A DNA stretch of 50,231 nt from Cyanobium sp. PLM2.Bin73 (GTDB lineage: Bacteria > Cyanobacteriota > Cyanobacteriia > PCC-6307 > Cyanobiaceae), in the NCBI GenBank assembly GCA_007694915.1, contig REEV01000084.1:1-50231 (forward strand), written 5' to 3'. Both the position numbers and the translations under genes were made by a program. The notes beneath the pieces were generated by a model. The model was not told the origin of the DNA and ran no database searches. It saw nothing but the letters and a program-made list of their open reading frames with translations. Position 1 is the stretch's first letter. Each line of letters begins with the position of its first letter. Shown here piece by piece: positions 38,722 through 46,754 of this stretch.

Positions 38722-39861
38722 ATGGCCCCCACCGGTAACGCAGCCAGTGCCCCTGCAGCTTCCTCGGCCGCTGCCGGCAACGGCGCCGATGCCCGGGCCG
38801 CGGCCGAGCGCGACAAGGCCCTCGGTCTGGTGCTCAACCAGATCGAGCGCAACTTCGGCAAGGGCTCGATCATGCGTCTGGGGGACGCCTCCCGCATGCG
38901 CGTGGAGACCATCTCAACCGGCGCCCTCACCCTCGATCTGGCCCTGGGCGGGGGCTACCCCAAGGGCCGGGTGGTGGAGGTCTACGGGCCCGAGAGCTCG
39001 GGCAAGACCACCCTCACCCTGCACGCCATTGCCGAGGTGCAGCGCCGGGGCGGTGTGGCGGCCTTCGTGGACGCCGAGCATGCCCTCGATCCGTTGTACG
39101 CCGCGGCCCTCGGGGTCGACATCGAGAACCTGCTCGTCTCCCAGCCCGACACCGGTGAGATGGCCCTGGAGATCGTCGACCAGCTGGTGCGCTCCGCCGC
39201 CGTCGACATCGTCGTGGTCGACTCGGTGGCCGCCCTCACGCCACGGGCGGAGATCGAGGGGGAGATGGGGGATCTGGCGGTGGGCAGCCAGGCCCGTCTG
39301 ATGAGCCAGGCGATGCGCAAGATCACCGGCAACATCGGCAAATCAGGGTGCACGGTGATCTTCCTCAACCAGCTGCGCCAGAAGATCGGCGTCACCTACG
39401 GCAACCCGGAAACCACCACCGGAGGCAACGCCCTGAAGTTCTATGCCTCGGTGCGTCTGGATATCCGCCGCATTCAGACGCTCAAGCGTGGCACCGAGGA
39501 ATACGGAATCCGCGCCAAGGTGAAAGTGGCCAAGAACAAGGTGGCGCCCCCTTTCCGCATCGCTGAGTTCGACATCCTCTTCGGCCGCGGCATCAGCACG
39601 CTGGGCTGTCTGCTCGACCTGGCCGAGGAAACCGGCGTGGTGGTGCGCAAGGGGGCCTGGTACAGCTACAACGGCGACAACATCGGCCAGGGACGGGACA
39701 ACACCATCACCTGGCTGGAGCAGAACCCCGACCAGTGCGCCGAGGTGGAGCGCCTGACCCGCCAGAAGCTCACGGAGGGGTCCGAAGTGACGTCCAACTC
39801 CATGAAGCCCCTGGCGGCCGCGGCCCGCTCGGCCGAGCTGCCGGCCCCGGCCGCCGGCTGA
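38722..39861 (+). CDS. recA: Recombinase RecA
   Basis: 379 residues from ATG 38722. Strand exchange in homologous recombination and co-protease for LexA self-cleavage. Walker A is GPESSGKT (~89-96); Walker B region [10 protein letters not shown]; loop L2 region [20 protein letters not shown] and the [12 protein letters not shown]-type L1 area are typical. Two other in-frame ATGs exist at 38617 ([18 protein letters not shown]) and 38569; no clear ribosome binding site decides between them. The extra N-terminal residues are Pro/Ala/Ser repeats. The LexA box at 38482 suggests SOS control. Confidence 0.97.
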   Translation: MAPTGNAASAPAASSAAAGNGADARAAAERDKALGLVLNQIERNFGKGSIMRLGDASRMRVETISTGALTLDLALGGGYPKGRVVEVYGPESSGKTTLTLHAIAEVQRRGGVAAFVDAEHALDPLYAAALGVDIENLLVSQPDTGEMALEIVDQLVRSAAVDIVVVDSVAALTPRAEIEGEMGDLAVGSQARLMSQAMRKITGNIGKSGCTVIFLNQLRQKIGVTYGNPETTTGGNALKFYASVRLDIRRIQTLKRGTEEYGIRAKVKVAKNKVAPPFRIAEFDILFGRGISTLGCLLDLAEETGVVVRKGAWYSYNGDNIGQGRDNTITWLEQNPDQCAEVERLTRQKLTEGSEVTSNSMKPLAAAARSAELPAPAAG

Positions 39862-39876
39862 CGACCGGGAGGAGCC

Positions 39877-40251
39877 TCAGGACCGGCGACTGGCCCGGAG
39901 CGCCACGCCGCTGTTGCCCGCCCCGGCCTCCACTGGGGCCGGGGCGGGCTCCTGCAGCACCTGGGCGACGCGCTGCAGCTCCTGGATGGCGTCAGCCCCT
40001 TCGAGCTTCACCAGTTCGTGGCCGTCGCGGGATTCCACCCAGCTGATGCCGAAGTCGGAAACCAGGAAGCGGACCATGTGGTTGGTGCCCAGGTTGGCCA
40101 CAAAGGAGGCGCTGGAGCTCTCCTGCCCGTCGCCGCAGCTGTAGCAGGTAGCGGCCAGCCCACGCTTCTGGAGGCTGAGGGCCAGAGCGTCGAGGCTGAG
40201 CACCAGATCGCGAACGAGACAGCGGTATTGCTCGGCAAGACGGGGGAACAT
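39877..40251 (-). CDS. DUF1815 family protein
   Basis: 124 residues. FPRLAEQYRCLVRDLVLSLD, SLQKRGLAATCYSCGDGQES and NLGTNHMVRFLVSDFGISWV (in parts) match the cyanobacterial DUF1815 family. A CxxC pair (CYSC) is present. Function unknown; the small soluble alpha/beta protein occurs throughout cyanobacteria. The last ~25 residues are a variable Ala/Pro/Glu tail. Convergent with recA, 15 bp between the stops. Confidence 0.9.
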   Translation of the reverse strand: MFPRLAEQYRCLVRDLVLSLDALALSLQKRGLAATCYSCGDGQESSSASFVANLGTNHMVRFLVSDFGISWVESRDGHELVKLEGADAIQELQRVAQVLQEPAPAPVEAGAGNSGVALRASRRS

Positions 40252-40363
40252 GGACGCGGACCGGAATATCCCTGGAGAATAAGGTTTTCTTCAGATTCTC
40301 GTGGGTGTAAATACCGATCCCCACACCGGATGTTCTTCGTCCCGGCCCAGCCAACTCTCCCGC

Positions 40364-40612
40364 TCAGCCGTCGGCCAGTGTCCACCAGCCAGCCGCCGGA
40401 CCGATGAACCGCACCGTGACCCAGAAGATCACCAGGGCGGCGATCCCGATCCAGGCGCCCCGGGTGGTGATGGCCACGAAGCGGTCGGCCTGATTGCGGG
40501 TGAGCGGCAGCCAGGGGGCCAGCCGCGGGGAGTTGTCCACCTCCCCCGCCGCCCCGGGGCGGCTCTGCCGGGGGGGCAGGCCCTGGCTGTTGCGACGCCT
40601 GGCTTCGCCCAT
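40364..40612 (-). CDS. DUF2839 family membrane protein
   Basis: 82 residues: MGEARRRNSQGLPPRQSRPG start, LPLTRNQADRFVAITTRGAW, then a single hydrophobic helix IGIAALVIFWVTVRFIGPAA and GWWTLAD. This is the DUF2839 pattern: soluble N-terminus with one C-terminal membrane helix. Function unknown; restricted to cyanobacteria and plastid-bearing lineages, as far as I recall. Same strand as DUF1815, 112 bp upstream. Confidence 0.9.
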   Translation of the reverse strand: MGEARRRNSQGLPPRQSRPGAAGEVDNSPRLAPWLPLTRNQADRFVAITTRGAWIGIAALVIFWVTVRFIGPAAGWWTLADG

Positions 40613-40714
40613 CGGTCTCTCACGCGCTCGTGAGGCAGGCTAAACAGGCCCCGGGCCGCTGCCGGCGCCGCCATCCCTGAGCCCCGATGCGGGGGCTGCT
40701 CAGTGCGGGGGGCG

Positions 40715-42157
40715 TCAGTGCGGCAGCAAGCGGCTCAATTGCAGCCAGGGATCGAGGGCGCTGAGCACCTGCCGGCCCCAGCTCCTGCCGCGCAGGCGCC
40801 CATCGAGGATGGCCAGACGCCCCCCGCTGCGGCGCAGACCCGCCACCCCCAGCTGCAGCCGGGTCAGGCCGTCGGGTAGCAGGCGCTCGCGGAACCAGTC
40901 ACGACCCTGGCGCCGCAGGGCCTGCACCTGGGCGGCCGTGAGTGGATCCTCCAGGCTGGCGATCGGCAACAGCGCCACCACCACCTGACAGGGCAGGGGC
41001 AGGCACTGCTGATGGTCCAGCCACCAGCTCCAGCCGCAGCAGAGCACGCCGTTGGCTTCCGGGGCGGTGCTCTCCTGCACCACCCGGCTGCCGAATTCGG
41101 CGGCCAGGCCACTGGTGAGGGCCCGGCGCAGGGCCCCGTCGTCGAGCAGGATCACGGTCAGTCCCCCCTGCCCCAGCACCAGGCGGCGGCACTGCTCCAG
41201 CAGGTGCTGGCCGAAATGGGGACTGTTGGGCAGCGGCTGCCTGAGCGGGGCGAACAGGGGCAGCGGGTCGGCCAGGGGGGGATCCCCCAGCTCGACGCTC
41301 ACCTGGGGGTTGAGTCCCAGCGGCTCGCCCGTCTGAACGGCGGGGCTGAGCTGACCGATCACCACGGCGCCGCGCTGCTCGAGCAGCCCATCGAGCACCG
41401 GCAGGGGCTCCAGGGGCTGGCGATGCAGGGTCCACTGCAACAGCCGGGGATCGCGCTGAGCCCAGCTGGTCCAGCGCTGGTTGCCGCTGGCCAGCCAGCG
41501 GGGCCAGGGTTGGGGCAGGGGCCCGAGCAGGGCCAGCAGCTGCCGCAGGGGGGCTTCGTCCTCCTCTGCCAGGGGCACCAGCCCGCTGGGACTGGGCGGA
41601 TTCGCCAGCACCCGCCGGCTGAGCCTGGCGTGGAGCTCCAGCACGGCAGCGGCGGCGCTCGGCTGGGCCCGCTGCAACTGGTCCCAGTGGGCTGGCTCCA
41701 GCCGGATCGCCAGCGCCTCCCGGAGCTGTCCATCGAGCTGTTCGGCTTCGGGGATCACCAGCTGGCGGTCCCCGAGAGCGTCCCGTCGCCAGGCGGCCAC
41801 GAGCTGATGGTGGCTGAGCAGCCACACCCTCGCCTCCCCCGGGTCCTCCCCCTCCAGACAGGGCAGGGCCAGCCCCGGGTCGGCGGCGAGCAGCCGCGGC
41901 AGCTCCAGCTGCAGCAGCCGCTGGCGCAGGGGGTCGCTCACCACCACCGCCAGGCGGCTGTCGCTGAGGGCCAGGGGCACCAGCAGGCTGATCAGCCAGC
42001 TCGTATCGGTGCCTGGAGCCAGCCGTACCAGGGTGTGGTCGCGGCGGCGCAGGCTCCGGCCCACCAGGCGGCTGAGAGTGAGATGGTGGGGCCAGCGCTG
42101 GCTGCCCTCGCGCTGCAGCAGGGCCTTGAGCTGGTGGTGGGCGCGGGCTTCGAGCAT
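40715..42157 (-). CDS. DinG-like helicase-fold protein with decayed ATPase motifs
   Basis: 480 residues. Overall it looks like an XPD/DinG-type superfamily 2 helicase (N-terminal nucleotide-fold ~40-150, C-terminal helicase-like block ~310-470 with GGLTVILLDDGALRRALTS, FRERLLPDGLTRLQLGVAGL, GRLAILDGRLRGRSWGRQVL). Motif I, normally GxGKT/S, reads APGTDTSW (47-54), with no Lys, and motif II (DEAH) reads IPEAEQLD (135-142), with no metal-binding Asp. ATP hydrolysis therefore seems unlikely, yet the frame is intact and long. The Fe-S cysteine set of DinG is not seen. It could be a structural or regulatory paralogue. Divergent from tyrA (56-bp gap). Confidence 0.72.
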   Translation of the reverse strand: MLEARAHHQLKALLQREGSQRWPHHLTLSRLVGRSLRRRDHTLVRLAPGTDTSWLISLLVPLALSDSRLAVVVSDPLRQRLLQLELPRLLAADPGLALPCLEGEDPGEARVWLLSHHQLVAAWRRDALGDRQLVIPEAEQLDGQLREALAIRLEPAHWDQLQRAQPSAAAAVLELHARLSRRVLANPPSPSGLVPLAEEDEAPLRQLLALLGPLPQPWPRWLASGNQRWTSWAQRDPRLLQWTLHRQPLEPLPVLDGLLEQRGAVVIGQLSPAVQTGEPLGLNPQVSVELGDPPLADPLPLFAPLRQPLPNSPHFGQHLLEQCRRLVLGQGGLTVILLDDGALRRALTSGLAAEFGSRVVQESTAPEANGVLCCGWSWWLDHQQCLPLPCQVVVALLPIASLEDPLTAAQVQALRRQGRDWFRERLLPDGLTRLQLGVAGLRRSGGRLAILDGRLRGRSWGRQVLSALDPWLQLSRLLPH

Positions 42158-42216
42158 CCGCTGTCAGCCGGTGAGCGCGAATCGTAGGAAGCTGGCCCCA
42201 GGGCACTGCAGCCGTG

Positions 42217-43122
42217 ATGACAACTTCCCCCTCCGCCGTCGCCGCCCCGCCAGCGGCGGCGGCCCTGCAGGGTCCGATCGGCCTGGTGGGCCTGGGTCTG
42301 ATCGGCGGCTCCCTGGGGCTCGATCTACAGCGCTGCGGTCATCAGGTGCGGGCCCTGGTGCACCGTGCCGGCACGGCCGAGCGGGCCCGGCAGCGCGGCC
42401 TGGCCCAGGTGGTGGACACCGACGCCGCGGTGCTGGCCGGCTGCCGGCTGGTGGTGCTGGCCCTGCCCCTCGACCGTTTGCTGGATCCCTCCCCTGCCCT
42501 GGTGGCCGCCCTGCCCGCCGAGGCGGTGGTCACCGACGTGGGCTCGGTGAAGGAGCCGGTGCTGCGGCGCTGGCGCGGCCTACATCCACGTTTTGTGGCC
42601 AGCCACCCGATGGCCGGCAGTGCCGAGGCGGGGGTGGAGGCCGGCCGCGCCGATCTGTTCCGGGGCCGGCCCTGGGTGGCCACGCCGGCGGCCGGCGGGG
42701 ATGGCCCTGCCCTGGCCGCTGTTCAGGCCCTGGCCGCGGCGGTGGGGGCCCGCTGGCTCACCTGTGATGCCGCCGCCCACGACCGGGCGGTGGCGCTGAT
42801 TTCCCACCTGCCGGTGCTCACCAGCGCGGCCCTGCTGCTGGCCGCTGAGCAGGGGGCCGCCGGCGGCCCGCCGGAGTGGGACCTGCCCCGGTTGACCCGC
42901 GCCCTGGCCTCCAGCGGCTTCGCCGACACCACGCGGGTGGGTGGGGGCAACCCGGAGCTCGGGGTGCTGATGGCCCGCTGCAACCGGGAGGCACTGGCCG
43001 AGGCCCTGACGGGCTACAGGCACTGCCTTGAGCAGCTCGAGCAGCGGCTGGCGGCGGCCGACTGGGAGGGCCTGGAGGGAGAGCTGAGCCACTGCCGTGA
43101 CCTGCGGCCGGAGTTTCTCTGA
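42217..43122 (+). CDS. tyrA: Prephenate/arogenate dehydrogenase
   Basis: 301 residues from ATG 42217 (a GTG just before it is also possible). Oxidative decarboxylation in tyrosine synthesis; cyanobacterial enzymes usually prefer arogenate and NADP. NAD(P)-binding GLGLIGGSLGLDL near residue 28, TDVGSVKEPVLRRW, SHPMAGSAEAGVEAGRADLF (conserved His) and ISHLPVLTSAALL are clear. The first 18 residues are Ala/Pro-rich and variable. Confidence 0.94.
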   Translation: MTTSPSAVAAPPAAAALQGPIGLVGLGLIGGSLGLDLQRCGHQVRALVHRAGTAERARQRGLAQVVDTDAAVLAGCRLVVLALPLDRLLDPSPALVAALPAEAVVTDVGSVKEPVLRRWRGLHPRFVASHPMAGSAEAGVEAGRADLFRGRPWVATPAAGGDGPALAAVQALAAAVGARWLTCDAAAHDRAVALISHLPVLTSAALLLAAEQGAAGGPPEWDLPRLTRALASSGFADTTRVGGGNPELGVLMARCNREALAEALTGYRHCLEQLEQRLAAADWEGLEGELSHCRDLRPEFL

Positions 43123-43168
43123 GGGGCCGGATCAGCGGGGCAGGGGAACCCTGATCAGGGCTCCAGGA

Positions 43169-44707
43169 TCAGGGCTCCAGCTCGAGGGACAGGCCCCGGC
43201 TTGCCAGCAGCTGGCGGCTCGCGGTGAGGGCCGAGAGGCTCACACCCGCCGTGCCCTCCCCGGGGTAGATGGCATCGCCGCAGAGCCACAGGCCCCTCAG
43301 GGGGGTGCGGCTGGCCAGGCCGAAGGGACCGAAATTGCGTGGCCGCTGCCCCAGGCCGCCCACGAAGCCGAAGGGCCGGCTGGTCCAGCGGGCAAAACCC
43401 CGCGGCGTGGCCAGCTCGGCATGCAGCCAGGCCTCGCGCGGCAGGCCCAGGCCGCGCTCCAGTCCGGCCTGGATCGCGCGCAGGGCTTCGGCCTTGGCGG
43501 CGTCGTAGGCGCTGGCTTCCAGGGCGAACCAGGGCCGGGCGGGCGTGAACACGCTGGCGATCACCGTGGCCTGGCCCGCCGGCGCCCGGCCGTCACCCTC
43601 CTCGCTCACCGACACGAACAGGGAGCCCGGGCTGGTGCCGTTGAACTGCAGGTGATTGGGCACGGCGGCCGGCAGCGCCGGCCGCGGCACGGCCCCGTAG
43701 AGCACCAGGGCGCCGGAGGGATCGGCCAGCCCCTGCAGGCGGCGGCGGTAGCCCTGGGGCAGGCCATCACCCAACAGGTCCGGCAGGGCCTGGGGCGGGA
43801 TGGCCAGCACCACGTCGCGGGCGAGCAGGGTGCTGCTGGGGCTCTGGCCGCCCCGGTTCACCGTCAGTTCCCAGAGGCCGGAGGCTGTCCGGCGCAGGCC
43901 GCTGAGCCGGTGCCGCAGCCGCAGCCGGCCCCCGGCCAGCTGCAGCGCCAGCTCCAGCTGGCCGCTGAGCGCCTGCATCGAGCCCTGGAGGTGCCAGAGG
44001 CCCAGGGGCTCCTGGGCCACGGCCAGCACGGTGGCGCCGTAGAGGGCGGCGGTGCGATCCGCCGGTTCCTGGGAGTAGAGCCGCAGTTGCAGATCCAGAA
44101 AGCGCCGCAGGCGCCGGTCGCCGCCGCAGCCGCACAGGGCCAGCAGATCGGCCACGGTGGAGGCAGCCAGCAGCGCTGAGGCCAGGTTGGCCGGCCCCAG
44201 GGCACGCAGCGTCCGCGCCAGGTCCCCGGGGCTGCGGGGCGGCAGCACCGGATCGCCGGCGGCGAAGCGCCAGTTGGCCCGGTGCAGAGCGGTGCAGAGC
44301 CGCCAGAACGGTTCGCTGCCGGGGAAGTGCCGCTGGCGCTCGGCCTGCCAGCGCTGGGGATCCCGCCACACATGCACCGGCTCGCCGCCGTCGTCGAGGT
44401 GCACCACACAGGCGGGATCCAGGGGGGTGGCAGCGGGAAGCGGCACCCCCAGGTGGCGGAACAGGCGGGCGTGGCTGCCGCCCGGTTCCAGCCCCGCCAC
44501 CTGGGTGGCCCCCACATCGAAGGTGTAGGGACCGCGGCGGAAGGTGCCGGCGCAGCCGCCGCTCTGGTGGTGGGCCTCCAGCAGCTCCACCGCCAGCCCC
44601 GCACGGGCCAGCAGTGCCGCCGCCGACAGACCGGCGATTCCCGCACCCACCACCACCACATCGCGGGGGTCTTGCTGGCGGGCGTCAGCGCTGGGCAGCT
44701 CGCTCAT
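43169..44707 (-). CDS. crtD: FAD-dependent carotenoid desaturase, CrtD-like
   Basis: 512 residues from ATG 44707. Dinucleotide-binding VVVGAGIAGLSAAALLARAG at the N-terminus with the downstream GGCAGTFRRGPYTFDVGATQ; the C-terminal FAD block is LWLCGDAIYPGEGTAGVSLS. The family includes CrtH, CruF and phytoene desaturases; the pattern fits CrtD (C-3',4' desaturase of myxol-type xanthophylls) best, but carotenoid isomerase is a possible alternative. Acts in the membrane. It is convergent with tyrA and divergent from the fructosamine-kinase gene (81-bp gap). Confidence 0.82.
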   Translation of the reverse strand: MSELPSADARQQDPRDVVVVGAGIAGLSAAALLARAGLAVELLEAHHQSGGCAGTFRRGPYTFDVGATQVAGLEPGGSHARLFRHLGVPLPAATPLDPACVVHLDDGGEPVHVWRDPQRWQAERQRHFPGSEPFWRLCTALHRANWRFAAGDPVLPPRSPGDLARTLRALGPANLASALLAASTVADLLALCGCGGDRRLRRFLDLQLRLYSQEPADRTAALYGATVLAVAQEPLGLWHLQGSMQALSGQLELALQLAGGRLRLRHRLSGLRRTASGLWELTVNRGGQSPSSTLLARDVVLAIPPQALPDLLGDGLPQGYRRRLQGLADPSGALVLYGAVPRPALPAAVPNHLQFNGTSPGSLFVSVSEEGDGRAPAGQATVIASVFTPARPWFALEASAYDAAKAEALRAIQAGLERGLGLPREAWLHAELATPRGFARWTSRPFGFVGGLGQRPRNFGPFGLASRTPLRGLWLCGDAIYPGEGTAGVSLSALTASRQLLASRGLSLELEP

Positions 44708-44788
44708 CCCTCCCCGGGCAGCGGCAGCGCTGGACAAGCAGATCTGTGCATGCCGCCATGCTGGCAAGTGCTCCGCGCTGGACGCGCC

Positions 44789-45700
44789 GTGACGGCCTCC
44801 ATCCAAGATCTGCTGGCCCCCTGGCTCGCCGAGCGGCTTGGGCTCAGCCTCCGGGCCATCGCTCCCGTGAGCGGTGGCTGTATCCATCGCGCCTGGTGCC
44901 TGCGCCTCGAAGGCGGCGAGCGGCTGTTCGCCAAGACCAACCAGGCCTCAGCCCTGGCGATGTTCGAGGCTGAGGCCACCGGCCTGCGGTCCCTGGCCCG
45001 CTGGGCCGAGCCTCCCCTGCGCGTGCCCGAGCCCCTGGCTGTCGGCCTGGCGGGTTCGCTGGCGGTGCTGCTGCTGCCCTGGCTGGAGCTCGATGGTGGC
45101 GCCGCTCAGGGTGCGAGCGGCTGGCGGGCCCTGGGAGCTGCCCTGGCCCAGCTGCACCGCCGCAGCTGCGGCGGCGAGAGCCGTGGCTATGGATTCGAGG
45201 CAGATAATTTTATCGGCTCAGCCCCCCAGATCAATACCTGGCACAGCGACTGGGCCACGTTCTTCGCAGCCTGCCGCCTGGCTCCCCAGTTCCGGCGCGC
45301 GGCGGCGGCGGGCCGCCCCCTGGCCGGGGCTGAGCGGCTGCTGGCCGAGTTGCCGGCCCTGCTGGGTAGCCACAGCTGCCGGCCCGCGCTGGTGCACGGG
45401 GATCTCTGGAGCGGCAACGCCGCCCTGCTGGCCAGCGGCGGCGGTGCCCTGTTCGATCCGGCCTGTCACTGGGCCGACCGGGAGGTGGATCTGGCCATGG
45501 CCCGGCTGTTCGGCGGCTTTCCGGCCGCGTTCTTCGCCGGCTACGAGGCATCCTGGCCGCTGCCGGAGGGGGCCGGGCAACGGCAGGAGCTGTACAACCT
45601 CTACCACCTGCTCAACCACGCCAACCTGTTCGGAGGCGGCTACTGGCACCAGAGCCAGGCCAGCCTCGATGGCCTGCTGCGGGGCGGGCCGGCGGGGTGA
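44789..45700 (+). CDS. Fructosamine/ketosamine-3-kinase family protein
   Basis: 303 residues from GTG 44789; ATG 44750 is an alternative. Aminoglycoside-phosphotransferase-like fold: PVSGGCIHRAWCLRLEGGER and LFAKTNQ (ATP-binding Lys), the catalytic loop LVHGDLWSGNAAL with Asp and Asn, and LFDPACHWADREVDLAMARL as the metal-binding Asp motif. NLYHLLNHANLFGGGYW is the family C-terminal signature. Members phosphorylate glycated amino groups, starting deglycation of proteins; the cyanobacterial substrate is untested. Confidence 0.93.
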   Translation: MTASIQDLLAPWLAERLGLSLRAIAPVSGGCIHRAWCLRLEGGERLFAKTNQASALAMFEAEATGLRSLARWAEPPLRVPEPLAVGLAGSLAVLLLPWLELDGGAAQGASGWRALGAALAQLHRRSCGGESRGYGFEADNFIGSAPQINTWHSDWATFFAACRLAPQFRRAAAAGRPLAGAERLLAELPALLGSHSCRPALVHGDLWSGNAALLASGGGALFDPACHWADREVDLAMARLFGGFPAAFFAGYEASWPLPEGAGQRQELYNLYHLLNHANLFGGGYWHQSQASLDGLLRGGPAG

Positions 45701-45716
45701 GCGTTCCCCTGCGGGT

Positions 45717-45776
45717 CAGCCCCTTGCCACTCAGCCCCTTGCCACTCAGCCCCTTGCCACTCAGCCCCTTGCCACT
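45717..45776. repeat. Perfect 15-bp tandem repeat, four copies
   Basis: CAGCCCCTTGCCACT repeated four times without mismatch, plus a partial copy (CAGCCC, 45777-45782). It fills the space between convergent genes, and its last copy and the partial one enclose the stop codon of the CAAD gene. No spacers, so not CRISPR; no stem-loop or T run, so not an obvious terminator. Confidence 0.95.
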
Positions 45777-46219
45777 CAGCCCAGGTATTCCGAGCGCAGG
45801 GTCTGGATCCGGGACACCACCGCCTGGCGCTTCTCACCGGTGGTGAGGTTCGCCCAGCTCCAGCGGCCGACCACCACCAGCCCCAGCAACTCCAGCAATC
45901 CGGGCACGATCGGCAGCAGGTTGATGGTGTCCAGCACCCCCTTGATCAGGATCTGGGCCACGATCACCACCACCAGGATGCCCACCGCCTTGCTGATGCG
46001 GCCCATCTGGCTCCAGTCCACCTGGTCAAGCAACTCGTTGGCGCGGCCGAGGACTTCGCTGTAGCGCTCGCTGAAGGCGGAAGCGGCGTCACTCGCGGCG
46101 TCGCTCACGGCCTCAGGGCTGAGGCTGGCCTCCACGGCGGCGGCCGCATCGCTGACGACGCCGGTGTCGGCAGCGGTCTGGGCAGCGGATTCGGCCGCGC
46201 TGGAGGGGATGTCGCTCAT
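45776..46219 (-). CDS. CAAD domain membrane protein
   Basis: 147 residues from ATG 46219 (MSDIPSSAAESAAQT). N-terminal ~75 residues are Ala/Ser/Asp-rich, including SDAASDAAS, followed by a helix (ERYSEVLGRANELLDQVDWSQ), two membrane segments (AVGILVVVIVAQILIKGVL and IVPGLLELLGLVVVG) and WSWANLTTGEKR with a helical tail. This is the CAAD module, first seen appended to cyanobacterial aminoacyl-tRNA synthetases and in thylakoid curvature (CURT1-like) proteins. A stand-alone CAAD protein is expected in thylakoids and could shape membrane curvature. Its stop codon lies within the 15-bp repeat. Confidence 0.88.
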   Translation of the reverse strand: MSDIPSSAAESAAQTAADTGVVSDAAAAVEASLSPEAVSDAASDAASAFSERYSEVLGRANELLDQVDWSQMGRISKAVGILVVVIVAQILIKGVLDTINLLPIVPGLLELLGLVVVGRWSWANLTTGEKRQAVVSRIQTLRSEYLG

Positions 46220-46264
46220 GGGCCCGGATCGCACGCAATTGGCAATGGTTCATAAGGTATCGGG

Positions 46265-46708
46265 GTGGCCTGCTTTGCGCCAACTGCTGTGGCCTCGCCG
46301 CCATCGCTGCGCGCCCAGCTGCAGCGGATTCTTTCCGCGGCTGCACCGGAGGAGGGCTGTGCCCTGCTGCTCGGCACCAGGGATGAGACTGGTGGGCCCT
46401 GGCGGCTGCGACGGTTGTGGCCCTGCCTCAATGTGTGGCCGCGGCCGGCCGAGCGGCCCCGGCGCTTCGCCATCGATCCGCGGGAGCAGCTGCTGGCCCA
46501 GCGCTGGGGTCGGGAGCGGGGCCTGGAGGTGCTGGCCCATGCCCACAGCCATCCCCAGAGCCCCCCGGAACCCTCAGACACCGACCGCTGCCTGTGCGTG
46601 AAGCCAGCGCTGCTGCTGATTCAGGGACCCAACGGCGACCAGCGTCTCTGGTGGCTGGCCGACGACCGTGCCCCAGCCCTGCCGTTGCCGTGGAGAATGG
46701 AGCAGTGA
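46265..46708 (+). CDS. JAMM/MPN+ metallopeptidase (M67 family)
   Basis: 147 residues from GTG 46265 (GTG 46289 is an alternative). The complete JAMM zinc motif is present: Glu29 or Glu30 in EEGCALL, and H94-x-H96-x7-S104-x2-D107 in HSHPQSPPEPSDTD. Bacterial members are linked with ubiquitin-like sulfur carriers and E1-like enzymes and are thought to trim or deconjugate such proteins. Here it lies 46 bp ahead of a MoeB-rhodanese gene on the same strand, fitting that theme. No MoaD/ThiS-like small carrier gene is visible between them. CAAD is divergent, 45 bp upstream. Confidence 0.93.
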   Translation: MACFAPTAVASPPSLRAQLQRILSAAAPEEGCALLLGTRDETGGPWRLRRLWPCLNVWPRPAERPRRFAIDPREQLLAQRWGRERGLEVLAHAHSHPQSPPEPSDTDRCLCVKPALLLIQGPNGDQRLWWLADDRAPALPLPWRMEQ

Positions 46709-46754
46709 TCCGGCCTGCGGCACCCAGGGCCGCGACGTTCCCCGACGGCTCCCC

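Noticed and set aside
43097-44179. Plus-strand 360-codon open frame
   Set aside because: Antisense shadow of crtD.
45717-45782. Short repeat array considered as CRISPR
   Set aside because: The units are contiguous 15-mers with no spacers and there are no cas genes.
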